Shown: positions 16,683 to 26,200 of the stretch, in pieces
Layout: each line of letters starts with the position of its first letter
How positions within the stretch are numbered: position 1 is the first letter of the stretch
Assembly (NCBI GenBank): GCA_963841325.1
Contig: CAWJBZ010000005.1
Location: forward strand, 1 to 64,000
Source of the DNA: CAVPPA01 sp963841325
Lineage (GTDB): Bacteria > Patescibacteriota > Saccharimonadia > Saccharimonadales > UBA4665
Length of the DNA stretch: 64,000 nucleotides
Direction: 5' to 3'
Program-made: the position numbers and the translations under genes
Notes under the pieces: model-generated
Database searches by the model: none
Seen by the model: only the letters and a program-made list of their open reading frames with translations
Told to the model about the DNA's origin: nothing

Positions 16683-16688
16683 TATAAT
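16683..16688 (+). promoter_or_regulatory. -10 box of the first surface-locus gene (leaderless)
   Basis: TATAAT ends 7 nt before the ATG at 16696. No ribosome site is present, so translation probably starts on a leaderless mRNA. Confidence 0.6.
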
Positions 16689-16695
16689 AAAGCTT

Positions 16696-17712
16696 ATGCG
16701 TATGTGGGGACCATTTGTCTTAGCTGCAGGCCTCCTGTTTGCCTCCTTTTCATCTAGTAGCACTTATTCATTAAAAAGCTATAGCATCGGGCCGGGTGGT
16801 ACCAACAGCGCCACCTCCAATACTTACCAAGCCCAGACTACAGTCGGCGAGCAAGCTAATGGCAGCAGCTCCAGTACTACTTATACTTCCGGAAACGGCT
16901 CGATTCAAGCCGAACAGCTTAACGTACCCGTTGCCCCGACCCTCAGTAACGGTTCGAACACTTATTACAATATGCTGAACTTTACTATCAACACCACTAA
17001 TGAGCCATCTGATGCCACTTATGCCATAGCTGTTTCCACTACTAGTAATTTTGCGACAACTTATTATATCCAAGCTTCCGATCTGCTCGGTTCCGGCCAG
17101 GTTTATCAATCCTGTTCGTCCTGGGGTAGTGGATGTAGTAATAACCTAGGCGGCCTAGCTGTCAATACCACCTATTATTTCAAAGTCGCTGCTATGGAGG
17201 GAAAGTTTACTAATACCGAATTTGGTGCAGTCGCTTCGGTATCAACCGTTAATCCCTCGATCACTTTTTCAGTATTACCTAGTTCCTATAGTTTGGGAAC
17301 TTTTGTTCCTAATACTATCGTCACCAGTAATAACCTGTCATTCACTTTCGCCACTAATGCCGTATCGGGAGGTAATGTCTATGTTTATGGCCAGAATGGC
17401 GGGTTTAAAAGTTCCACTTATACAATTGCAGCAGTCAGCGCTAACTTAGCTACTCAGTCGGAAGGCTTTGGAGTTCAAGGAACCAATCCCGGAGAATCAT
17501 CTGGTGGGCCGCTTTCGGTTGTTAGCCCCTATAATGGTACGGGCAACACGGTAGGTATAGAATCAAGCAACCCGGCAAATATTTTTACTACTTCCTATCC
17601 AATTGTCGGCGGCACCGCCAATGCCAATGTTCAGGTTAAAGCTGCTTATACCGACCCAACTTCTAGTAGTTATCAGGAAGTTCTGACTTTCGTGGCTTCA
17701 GCCAGCTTTTAA
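16696..17712 (+). CDS. Exported surface protein with FN3-like and shared C-terminal domain
   Basis: A 338-residue protein with a Sec signal peptide, a Ser/Thr-rich N-terminal region containing 'GPGGTNSATSNTYQ', an FN3-like middle (about 85-185) and a C-terminal beta domain (about 190-338). That domain ends SYQEVLTFVASASF. Its end matches the ends of the next two proteins (DYNDTVTLVGAGSF), including the terminal Phe, and its strand pattern matches theirs, but it lacks their Trp-x-Leu motif. One cysteine pair in the middle may form a disulfide. It opens the 16-31 kb surface locus and has its own promoter. It is likely an exposed partner of the WxLIP-like anchors downstream. Confidence 0.65.
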   Translation: MRMWGPFVLAAGLLFASFSSSSTYSLKSYSIGPGGTNSATSNTYQAQTTVGEQANGSSSSTTYTSGNGSIQAEQLNVPVAPTLSNGSNTYYNMLNFTINTTNEPSDATYAIAVSTTSNFATTYYIQASDLLGSGQVYQSCSSWGSGCSNNLGGLAVNTTYYFKVAAMEGKFTNTEFGAVASVSTVNPSITFSVLPSSYSLGTFVPNTIVTSNNLSFTFATNAVSGGNVYVYGQNGGFKSSTYTIAAVSANLATQSEGFGVQGTNPGESSGGPLSVVSPYNGTGNTVGIESSNPANIFTTSYPIVGGTANANVQVKAAYTDPTSSSYQEVLTFVASASF

Positions 17713-17737
17713 ATTTTCCATAAGCTATAGCCAATCA

Positions 17738-17766
17738 TTGACAAACCCCAATAGTTACATTACGCT
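17738..17766 (+). promoter_or_regulatory. Sigma70 promoter of the first WxL-like gene
   Basis: TTGACA (17738-17743), 17-nt spacer, TACGCT (17761-17766). The ATG lies 21 nt beyond, giving a leader of about 14 nt without a Shine-Dalgarno. The sequence around the -35 (CAATCATTGACAAA) is repeated at the next gene. Confidence 0.8.
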
Positions 17767-17786
17767 TATGATGAATAACCTGTTAT

Positions 17787-18830
17787 ATGAAACAAAGACA
17801 TTTATGGCCTAAATTAAAAGTTTCGTTCATATTAGCTATGTTATTTGGTCTGTTGACTGTCTATGTTACTGGTTGGCAGCCAGTATTTGCTGGCACTCTT
17901 ACCAAATCAACTATTTTGGAAACTAATATGGTAGCCGGTCAGACTACCAATATCGCCATTTTATTTACTTCTGCAACTACTGGAGGTACTAACGTTAGTG
18001 TTAACTTATCTAATTTATCAACCAGTTTAGTTAGTACTGGATTAACGGTGAGTGGCGCATCTCTAAACGGCTGTCAAGGAGCTAACGGCATATTTTCAGG
18101 TACTATAACTGCTATTACCGGTAGTTCACCAAGTGATGGATCGGGTATAGTAACTTTTACTTCTTCATCGACCTTTGCATCCGGTACTAGCTACTGTACG
18201 ATTATTACCGCAACCGGTGGATTAATGACTAACCCTGCAGCTAACGCGTACACTGCTACAATTACTGCCGGTTCAGACAGTCAAACTCAAGGACTAGACG
18301 TAATCTCTAGCGATACTTACACAATATCTGGCACTATCGCTCAGACATTTACCATGTCCCTGGGAAGCGGTTCCGACACATTTACCGGTAATCTATCTTC
18401 CACTACCTATACCACCACAAGCGGTGAAACAGTAACCATTAACACCAATGCTGGTTCAGGCTGGATGTTATGGGCAGCTGATGCTAATGCGGGTCTATAT
18501 TCCTCAACTAAGACCCAATACGTAAATAGTGTGGCAGTCGGATCACTAGATGATATGTCCACCGGCTCTTATGTTGGTCATAACGCTTTTGCTGTTGGGG
18601 TAACCTCTGTTACTACTGGTTCGGCAGCGACTAACTACAACGATTCCACTGGTCATAGTGGTGGTGGCATAACTGCTACGACTACCGGTTTTCAACAGAT
18701 TGCATCAAACAACGCCGCTTCTGCTAACGATGCTGTGGTTGTGAAACTCATCGCCGATATTGCCGCTACTGATCCGGCATCTAATGACTACAACGACACC
18801 GTAACACTAGTTGGTGCTGGCAGTTTCTAG
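17787..18830 (+). CDS. WxL-like exported surface protein, copy 1
   Basis: A 347-residue exported protein: basic start, signal segment ending near VFAG, a Ser/Thr-rich beta domain with exactly two cysteines (LNGC and SYC, probably a disulfide), then a C-terminal domain of about 160 residues. The C-terminal domain has a GSGWMLWAADANAGL segment, which resembles the first Trp-x-Leu motif of Gram-positive WxL domains, and closes with YNDTVTLVGAGSF where classical WxL domains have a second WxL. WxL domains bind peptidoglycan and pair with WxLIP proteins, three of which are encoded just downstream. The paralogue at 18929 follows directly. The WxL link is by pattern only. Confidence 0.6.
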   Translation: MKQRHLWPKLKVSFILAMLFGLLTVYVTGWQPVFAGTLTKSTILETNMVAGQTTNIAILFTSATTGGTNVSVNLSNLSTSLVSTGLTVSGASLNGCQGANGIFSGTITAITGSSPSDGSGIVTFTSSSTFASGTSYCTIITATGGLMTNPAANAYTATITAGSDSQTQGLDVISSDTYTISGTIAQTFTMSLGSGSDTFTGNLSSTTYTTTSGETVTINTNAGSGWMLWAADANAGLYSSTKTQYVNSVAVGSLDDMSTGSYVGHNAFAVGVTSVTTGSAATNYNDSTGHSGGGITATTTGFQQIASNNAASANDAVVVKLIADIAATDPASNDYNDTVTLVGAGSF

Positions 18831-18881
18831 AAAATAAATTAGCTAATTAACGATTTTGATTATTTTTACACAGCTCAATCA

Positions 18882-18910
18882 TTGACAAAGCATAAGCGTT
18901 ACATTATTCT
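18882..18910 (+). promoter_or_regulatory. Sigma70 promoter of the second WxL-like gene
   Basis: TTGACA (18882-18887), 17-nt spacer, TATTCT (18905-18910), a duplicate of the promoter at 17738. The ATG lies 19 nt downstream with no Shine-Dalgarno. Confidence 0.85.
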
Positions 18911-18928
18911 GGTGATGAACTGTTAAAA

Positions 18929-19984
18929 ATGAAACAAATAGGTATCCGGTCAAAATTAAAGCTATCGCTCTTCTTGGCGATAATTACTGGGTTGTTAACT
19001 GTTTATGTGACCGGGTGGCAATCAGTATTCGCCGGTACTTTAACACAAACTTCCGTTGTGGAAACTAATATGGTTGCCAGCGGAGCAGGCAGTGTATTTA
19101 TTGAATTTAAAACAGCCGGTGACGCATCAGGCACGTCGGCAAGTGTTAATTTCTCCGGAATAACCGGCGTTACTTTAGCAACAGGCGCGAATACAACTGT
19201 AAATGGATCGTCCTTGAACGGATGCGGCACTGCTGGCACTGGCATATTTCCTGGCGCTACTGCTATTAATGGCAGTAGTCCAAGTACTTCAGCTGGTACA
19301 TTGACCTTTACATCTGGAACATCTTTCGCAGCTTCCACTTTATATTGCACGGTCATCACGGCCACCGGCAGCTTTATTACCAACGGGGCAGCAGGAACTT
19401 ATCCAGTAGTACTAACAATGGGTGGAGATACGCAAACGGATGGTGTTGATGTTATCTCCAGTGACACTTACACTATATCCGGGACGGTTCCATCTAGTTT
19501 TACTATGTCCCTGGGTAGTGGTAGCGATACATTTACTGGTAATCTATCTTCCACTACCTATACCACCACAAGCGGTGAGACAGTAACCATTAACACCAAT
19601 TCCGGTTCAGGCTGGATGCTATGGGCAGCTGACGCCAACGCTGGTCTGTTATCATCAAGCAAGTCCCAAGCTGTGGCGAGCGTGGCAGTCGGAGCACTAG
19701 ATGATTTGTCTACTGGCACTTATGAAGGGCATAACGCTTTTGCTATTGGAGTAACATCTATTACTGCTGGTTCGGCAGCAACTAATTACAACGATTCTAC
19801 CGGCCATTCTGGTGGCGGTATAACTGCCACGACAACCGGTTTTCAACAGATTGCATCAGATAGCTCTTCTTACAGTAGTGCAGATAATGTTGTCGTAAAA
19901 CTGATCGCCGATATTGCCGCTACTGATCCGGCATCTAATGACTACAACGACACCGTAACATTAGTTGGCGCCGGTAGTTTCTAG
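18929..19984 (+). CDS. WxL-like exported surface protein, copy 2
   Basis: A 351-residue tandem paralogue of the preceding gene. The signal region and the C-terminal 160 residues are nearly the same (including GSGWMLWAADANAGL and the identical GAGSF end), while the middle (about residues 45-160) has diverged, though the two cysteines are kept (LNGC, LYC). This pattern, conserved anchor end and variable exposed part, fits surface proteins under diversifying selection or recombination. It has its own copy of the promoter and precedes the WxLIP-like genes by 17 nt. Confidence 0.6.
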   Translation: MKQIGIRSKLKLSLFLAIITGLLTVYVTGWQSVFAGTLTQTSVVETNMVASGAGSVFIEFKTAGDASGTSASVNFSGITGVTLATGANTTVNGSSLNGCGTAGTGIFPGATAINGSSPSTSAGTLTFTSGTSFAASTLYCTVITATGSFITNGAAGTYPVVLTMGGDTQTDGVDVISSDTYTISGTVPSSFTMSLGSGSDTFTGNLSSTTYTTTSGETVTINTNSGSGWMLWAADANAGLLSSSKSQAVASVAVGALDDLSTGTYEGHNAFAIGVTSITAGSAATNYNDSTGHSGGGITATTTGFQQIASDSSSYSSADNVVVKLIADIAATDPASNDYNDTVTLVGAGSF

Positions 19985-19987
19985 TCG

Positions 19988-19993
19988 TATAGT
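19988..19993 (+). promoter_or_regulatory. -10 box of the WxLIP-like operon
   Basis: TATAGT ends 8 nt before the ATG at 20002, another near-leaderless start; it sits directly after the stop codon of the second WxL-like gene. Confidence 0.55.
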
Positions 19994-20001
19994 AAAGTAG
20001 T

Positions 20002-21069
20002 ATGAAAATAACAGCGCTTGGTATCGCTGTTGTTGTTTTGGGTGTGATAGCTTCTACGACACCGAGTGGGGCAGCAACAGGTAACGGCAGCAGTTTAACG
20101 ACATCCCCGGTGGCGGTTAACTTAGTTATTAAACCCGGCACTTCGACCACTACTACGTTACAAATAATGAACAATAACCTGCAGTCAGCGCAGATAGCGA
20201 CACGGGTTGAGCTGTTCAGCGCTTATGGTACTAGCGGTCAGGCAGCCATTACCACTCCCTCAGCGGCTAATTCGTCTACCAATTGGGTGACTTTATCCCC
20301 GGCCTCGTTTACTGCCCAACCAGGGGTCTGGACATCCATCAAGATGACTATTTCCCTGCCACCTTCAGCCTCACTGGGATATTACTATGCTGTCATGTTT
20401 GAACCACAGCTACCCTTTAATACTCCAGCACCAAATACCAATACCATTAAAGGATCAAACGCTGTACTAGTGTTGGTAGATACCCACTCACCGAATGAAC
20501 AGCGCCAACTGCAAGTTACTAATTTCAGCGTCAGCCAGCAGTTGTATGAATATCTGCCAGCCACCTTCTCGGTAACAGTCCATAACAGCGGCAACATCTA
20601 CATACCTCCGCAGGCTAGTATTTACATCAGCCAAAACAGTAACTTCAGTTCATCATTAGCCACACTTGATGTCAACAAAGGCGCAGGTAACGTTCTGCCT
20701 AACTCCAGCCGCGTCTTCCAAGTGGAGTGGTCCGACGGTTTTCCGGTATTTAACCCTAAGATTGTGGACGGGCAAATAGTCTACAGCAAAGGCAAAGCCG
20801 TAGAACAGTTGCAGTGGGACTTTACTAAGCTTAACCGGTTCCGCTTTGGTAAGTACTATGCCAAGCTGACGCTGGTCTACAACACCGGCAGCCGTGATAT
20901 ACCGATCGTCGGGGTGGTGTCCTTCTGGGTGATCCCATGGAAATTAATGATCGGCATACCCCTAACATTAATCGCCTTGGCCTTTATACTAATCCGAGTT
21001 GGTATGTGGCTCGGGCAACGTAACTTGAAGCGTAAAATGCGCGCTAATTCTTCTCGGGTACAGCACTAA
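20002..21069 (+). CDS. WxLIP/DUF916-like membrane-anchored protein, copy 1
   Basis: A 355-residue protein: signal peptide (residues 1-24), a first Ig-like domain opening with SPVAVNLVIKPGTSTTTTLQ and containing SLGYYYAVMF, a second beta domain (about 165-310), one membrane segment (about 312-335) and a basic tail. This order matches the WxL-interacting proteins of Firmicutes (DUF916, DUF3324, membrane helix, charged tail), which hold WxL proteins on peptidoglycan. The exposed part is identical to copy 2 except for one residue, while the signal peptide and membrane tail differ. First gene of a three-gene operon. Confidence 0.65.
   Translation: MKITALGIAVVVLGVIASTTPSGAATGNGSSLTTSPVAVNLVIKPGTSTTTTLQIMNNNLQSAQIATRVELFSAYGTSGQAAITTPSAANSSTNWVTLSPASFTAQPGVWTSIKMTISLPPSASLGYYYAVMFEPQLPFNTPAPNTNTIKGSNAVLVLVDTHSPNEQRQLQVTNFSVSQQLYEYLPATFSVTVHNSGNIYIPPQASIYISQNSNFSSSLATLDVNKGAGNVLPNSSRVFQVEWSDGFPVFNPKIVDGQIVYSKGKAVEQLQWDFTKLNRFRFGKYYAKLTLVYNTGSRDIPIVGVVSFWVIPWKLMIGIPLTLIALAFILIRVGMWLGQRNLKRKMRANSSRVQH
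20069..20942 (+). repeat. 874-bp direct repeat, left copy
   Basis: Matches 21198-22071 at a constant offset of 1129 bp, with one substitution noticed (Ala to Thr codon, 'CTGCCAGCC' versus 'CTGCCAACC'). It covers the whole exposed part of the WxLIP-like protein. Such identity means recent duplication or gene conversion. Confidence 0.9.
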
Positions 21070-21070
21070 T

Positions 21071-22183
21071 ATGACAATATACACACAGAATGCTAAGACA
21101 ACTATCAGATCAGTAATATTAAATAGTTTAAGACTGGTTGCCTTTATTTTAACTGTCAGTCTGCTGGCAGTTCTGGCTGTTTCAGATACGGCAGTCCGGG
21201 CAGCAACAGGTAACGGCAGCAGTTTAACGACATCCCCGGTGGCGGTTAACTTAGTTATTAAACCCGGCACTTCGACCACTACTACGTTACAAATAATGAA
21301 CAATAACCTGCAGTCAGCGCAGATAGCGACACGGGTTGAGCTGTTCAGCGCTTATGGTACTAGCGGTCAGGCAGCCATTACCACTCCCTCAGCGGCTAAT
21401 TCGTCTACCAATTGGGTGACTTTATCCCCGGCCTCGTTTACTGCCCAACCAGGGGTCTGGACATCCATCAAGATGACTATTTCCCTGCCACCTTCAGCCT
21501 CACTGGGATATTACTATGCTGTCATGTTTGAACCACAGCTACCCTTTAATACTCCAGCACCAAATACCAATACCATTAAAGGATCAAACGCTGTACTAGT
21601 GTTGGTAGATACCCACTCACCGAATGAACAGCGCCAACTGCAAGTTACTAATTTCAGCGTCAGCCAGCAGTTGTATGAATATCTGCCAACCACCTTCTCG
21701 GTAACAGTCCATAACAGCGGCAACATCTACATACCTCCGCAGGCTAGTATTTACATCAGCCAAAACAGTAACTTCAGTTCATCATTAGCCACACTTGATG
21801 TCAACAAAGGCGCAGGTAACGTTCTGCCTAACTCCAGCCGCGTCTTCCAAGTGGAGTGGTCCGACGGTTTTCCGGTATTTAACCCTAAGATTGTGGACGG
21901 GCAAATAGTCTACAGCAAAGGCAAAGCCGTAGAACAGTTGCAGTGGGACTTTACTAAGCTTAACCGGTTCCGCTTTGGTAAGTACTATGCCAAGCTGACG
22001 CTGGTCTACAACACCGGCAGCCGTGATATACCGATCGTCGGGGTGGTGTCCTTCTGGGTGATCCCATGGAAGCTGTTAATTGGGATGGTCATTGTACTGG
22101 CATTACTGCTAGTAGGTGTCTGGTCAGTTGGCCGAACGGTAATTAAAAGTATTCGGCGGTCGTTACGTCGGAGAAAAAAATGA
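21071..22183 (+). CDS. WxLIP/DUF916-like membrane-anchored protein, copy 2
   Basis: A 370-residue near-duplicate of the preceding protein. Residues about 43-333 are the same as copy 1 apart from one Ala/Thr change. The signal segment (about 15-38) is unrelated to that of copy 1, and after IPWKL the membrane helix and the Arg/Lys-rich tail (SIRRSLRRRKK) are different too. The ATG lies 1 nt after the previous stop and the stop overlaps the next start (ATGA), so the three genes are translationally linked. Different membrane ends on the same exposed domain may specify different partners or positions. Confidence 0.65.
   Translation: MTIYTQNAKTTIRSVILNSLRLVAFILTVSLLAVLAVSDTAVRAATGNGSSLTTSPVAVNLVIKPGTSTTTTLQIMNNNLQSAQIATRVELFSAYGTSGQAAITTPSAANSSTNWVTLSPASFTAQPGVWTSIKMTISLPPSASLGYYYAVMFEPQLPFNTPAPNTNTIKGSNAVLVLVDTHSPNEQRQLQVTNFSVSQQLYEYLPTTFSVTVHNSGNIYIPPQASIYISQNSNFSSSLATLDVNKGAGNVLPNSSRVFQVEWSDGFPVFNPKIVDGQIVYSKGKAVEQLQWDFTKLNRFRFGKYYAKLTLVYNTGSRDIPIVGVVSFWVIPWKLLIGMVIVLALLLVGVWSVGRTVIKSIRRSLRRRKK
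21198..22071 (+). repeat. 874-bp direct repeat, right copy
   Basis: Partner of 20069-20942. The boundaries fall just inside the signal-peptide end and the start of the membrane helix. Confidence 0.9.
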
Positions 22184-23139
22184 AGCGGTGTTTAATAATT
22201 ATCAGCTGTTTGCTGAGTAGTTTCCTATCGTTGATTTGGTTAGAACCGGTGGTCAGTGCAGCAGCGGTTCAGATTCGAGGGCTGTCGGTCTCGCCGGCCA
22301 TTGAGCAACTGAACCTGACTGCTAATCAGCAAACCGCCAGCTTTATCTGTCTGGTTACTAATAACACTGACACAACCTTAACACTAACTTATTCAGCCCA
22401 GGATTTTACCGCCCTCAATAATATTAGTGGGGGGATCAGTTTTTTACCGAATAGTTCACCGAGTACTACTTATGGCCTGGCCGATTGGATTCGTTTTGGC
22501 GTTAATATGACTACTCTCGCCCCAAACGGCAGTCTAATTGTTCCAGTAACCATTATTAATACCGAGAACCTGTCACCGGGCGGCCATTATGCCGCAGTTA
22601 AATTTACGGCCAGTGCACCATTTCCCAACACTTCAGGAGATTATATTACCGCCAATGAGGTCGTTTCCACGCTGGTGTTTCTGACCACTTATGGGCACGT
22701 TATCCAGGCAGTGCGGCTCGAACCACTCCAATTGTCCTGGCTGACCTTACAAATACCCTCAAGTATCCATCTGGTTTTCGACAATATCGGCAATACCCAA
22801 ACCGTGCCGCAAGGTTTAGTGACAATTAATAATCCTTTTCATCATGAAGTAGTTAAAGGCCTCATTAATATCGGTTCCGGCCTGGTGTTACCGGCTACCT
22901 CTAGGTTATATACTGTGTCACTAATTTCGAATCATACGTTTAGCTATCCGGGCATCTACACCCTAAAGGTCAGCTATCAGCTGGCCGGCAGTCAATCTAT
23001 TTCTACCATTACCAAGCATTTTCTATATATTAATGAACCATTGGTTATCGGTGTGGCGGTAATAGTTGTGATAGTTATTTTTTGGTTGATTCGTCGTTAC
23101 GGTTTACAGCGAATATACATCATCCGCCGCAAAGCATAA
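22180..23139 (+). CDS. WxLIP/DUF916-like membrane-anchored protein, divergent member
   Basis: A 319-residue protein with a signal peptide ending near VVSAAA, an N-terminal Ig-like domain opening 'LSVSPAIEQLNLTANQQ' and containing SPGGHYAAVKF (compare SLGYYYAVMF in its neighbours), a second beta domain and a C-terminal membrane helix with a basic tail (IIRRKA). It is a distant third member of the same family. It overlaps the previous gene by ATGA. The last codons of this gene are copied, as a fossil, in front of the second adhesin gene (26841 onward). Confidence 0.65.
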   Translation: MKRCLIIISCLLSSFLSLIWLEPVVSAAAVQIRGLSVSPAIEQLNLTANQQTASFICLVTNNTDTTLTLTYSAQDFTALNNISGGISFLPNSSPSTTYGLADWIRFGVNMTTLAPNGSLIVPVTIINTENLSPGGHYAAVKFTASAPFPNTSGDYITANEVVSTLVFLTTYGHVIQAVRLEPLQLSWLTLQIPSSIHLVFDNIGNTQTVPQGLVTINNPFHHEVVKGLINIGSGLVLPATSRLYTVSLISNHTFSYPGIYTLKVSYQLAGSQSISTITKHFLYINEPLVIGVAVIVVIVIFWLIRRYGLQRIYIIRRKA

Positions 23140-23249
23140 GTATATTGTTCACCGGTCAATCTGGTGCTATAGTAAAAAGCGTTAGAGTTAACATTTCGAA
23201 TGTTGGGAAAACACAAATTTATCGGATTGAGTGTAGTTTTAGGGTTGTT
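23120..23249 (+). repeat. 130-bp promoter/start repeat, left copy
   Basis: Matches 26841-26970 with three differences seen. It spans the last codons of the WxLIP-like gene, the promoter, the leader and the first 16 codons of the adhesin. Confidence 0.9.
23145..23173 (+). promoter_or_regulatory. Promoter of adhesin gene 1
   Basis: TTGTTC (23145-23150), 17-nt spacer, TATAGT (23168-23173), then a leader of about 20 nt to the ATG. The second adhesin has the same promoter with one change (TTGTTT). Confidence 0.6.
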
Positions 23250-26200
23250 TTTGCTCTGTTTCGTGGTTACTTTTCCTCAGTCAGCCAGCGCTTCAATTGG
23301 CATCGAACCCTATCTTAGTTTCGAAGGTAAGATTGTCACTACGTCAACTGGTGCAAACATTACCGACGGTCATTACAATATGGAGTTTAATATCTACTCC
23401 GGCGGTACTGCTACCGGTGGCGGTACTTTAATGTGGACCGAAGACTGGTTAGTTAGCGGTGGTGCCGGCCATTATGTGTCTTTAGTTAGTGGAACTTATC
23501 AAGCTAATCTTGGTACCCAGTGTCCTTTTAGTGGTGGTTCATGTCAAATTTATACCAATACCGCTATTAACTGGAACTCTTACCCTCTTTATTTATCACT
23601 TCAGATTGGTAACACTAGCAGCAGCTGTGCGCCTTCAGTTACTTACTCGTTTAGCCAATCCGGAAGTAACTGCGGCGGTGACGGGATAATGAGTCCATAT
23701 ATCCTACTAACCTCCACCCCTTATGCCCTGAATGCCGCTGAGCTAGGCGGTTTGGTAGCGCCAACTACTACACCGACGGCCAGTCAGTGTCTGCAGACTG
23801 CTTCTTCTTCTCCTTTTACACAACTGGTATTAGGCTCATGTGGCAGCGGCGGCACATCAACTCTCCAGCAGGCCTACAATGCTTCGACTGGCGGTCAGCC
23901 GTTGATTACACTGAGTACCTCTATTGGTACTGGTACATTTTCTATCCAGGATGCTTCCTCGTCCATTAATGCGAATTTATTCCAAGTTAACAACAGTGGT
24001 GGAGGTACTACTTTATTCTCTGTCGGTAACACCGGCAATCTGACAGTGGCCACCTCCACTGCTTCAGCTACTGCCCTGCAGGTTAAAAACAATAACGGCA
24101 CCACCATATTTAACGTCAATACTTCTACCCCGGGAGTTCAAGTAACCGGTACCTTAACCGCTCCCACGGAAACCGTCAGTGATATTGCCTTAATCCAGAA
24201 TACCGGTGCCAGCACCAATGCCCTGACTGTGGACAATAGCCAAGGGGTACCGATTATTACTGCCGGGAATAACAATTTACTGGTTAACGGCGACTTTGAA
24301 TCCGGTACCACTGGTTGGGCAGGAGCAACTGCTGGTGGTTCGGTCGCCTTAAATACCGATCCGCGCTATATCTACAGCGGGGCAGACAGTTTAGCGATCA
24401 CTACCACCACTACGGCTCATACCGGAGCTCAAGTTACTTCCTTTAATAACAGCATGGCGGCTGGTACTTATACCTTGTCTTTCTATGCCGCAGTGGCCAG
24501 CGGCAGCTTTGCCACACTGGAGGCATCCTTTAATGCCCTGGGAACCAACAACTGCTTAAGCAGTGCGACTGTGACTACCTCTTTCACTAACTTCTCCTGT
24601 ACCTATACAACCAGTGGTACAACTTCGGCTGTGTCAATTGGGAGTAGCGGTACTACCGCTCTAACCTTCTACGTTGACGCCGTAACCGTTACCTCCGCCG
24701 GCACTAACTTGGTCAGTAACCCTGGTTTTGAAGGTGGTATTAGCGGTTGGAGTGCCTACGGTACCGGCACCGGTTCACTTGCCTGGAATTTAAACCGCCA
24801 AAATGTTTATCTGGGTATCGGCAGCCTGAAGATTACTATTACATCTTCTACTTACGGTGCCCAGGATAGTACTTACATAGCTCAGCAGCCGGCTGGCGGC
24901 GGAACTTATACCTTATCTTTTTACGCTATGGCCACTTCAGCGATTAACATCTCCGCTTCATTAGGTTCCGGTACCTGTACACTCAATTCCAGTACGGCTA
25001 GCACTACTGGCTTCAGTGAGTATTATTGCACCAATGTCGCAGCTACCGCCTCGCCGGTAATTGAGATTTATACCACCGCTGCTTCGGGTACCCTATATAT
25101 TGACGCCGTTCAGTTAATTAGTGGTGCCACTCTGTCGCCTTACAACATCGGCCAAATCCAGTTACGCGGTTTGATTACCGCTCCGGTGGCTCTGGAACCA
25201 ACCACTAACTCGACTACCGCCCTACAGGTTGACAATAACACTGGAACATCTTTACTGACGGTCGATACTCTTGATTCCAATGTGACCATTGATAACACCG
25301 GATTAGCCGGGACTGTACAGATAGGTAATACCACCGGCGGAGTGGCCCAAACCATTGGTATTGGTAACAATGCTACGGCCAGCTCCACTGACGCGATAAC
25401 CATTGGTAACTTACTAAGTACCAGCCTGACGACTATTCAGGGTGGAACCGGTACGGCGGTTTCCATCCAATCCGGGGCCAGCGGGACTATTAATATTGGT
25501 ACTGCTGCCGTGGCCAATACCACCCAGATAGGTAACATTACCAGCGGAGTGGCCCAAACCATTGGTATTGGTAACAATGCTACGGCTAGCTCCACTGACG
25601 CGGTAACCATTGGTAACTTACTAAGTACCAGCCTGACGACTATTCAGGGTGGTACAACTGCCACGGGCACGGGGGCTATTTCCATCCAATCCGGTGCTGC
25701 CGGTTTGCTGTTACTTCAATCCGTCAATAACGGTCCGATCACCACTGGCAATGGGTTAATCACACTCGGTACGACTGGATCGACGCCGGCTATACTAGTT
25801 TTGGGTAATAAAAACACCTCCGGTGATCCGACTTGCACCCCCGGGGCCATTTATTACAGCTCTAATCTTTATGCCTTCCGAGCCTGCCGCTATGTTGTCC
25901 ACAACGCTGCCAACTCCTGGCAGAACCTGATAGCCGGAGTTGATGAGCAGACCTTTACCTCCAGCGGCACCTGGACGGCTCCGTCGGGGATTACTACGGT
26001 GGTAGCGATAGTTTGTGCCGGTGGCGGTTCCGGGGGGGGCGGTTTGACTGGTTCTACTGGTACTACCCGTGGCGGTGGTTCCGGTGGGGGCGGCGGGGCC
26101 CGAGCTGAAGTGGTGATGGATGCCACTGCCGCCGGTACTTCACAGTCTGTCACTGTCGGGACTTCGGTCACCGGCGGCGCTGCCAGTACCGTCGGCACAG

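Noticed and set aside
16696..19984. C-terminal Phe of three exported proteins as an outer-membrane (BAM) signal
   Set aside because: The window otherwise shows a cell with Gram-positive-type envelope genes and no outer-membrane assembly genes; the shared end is better explained by a common C-terminal domain.
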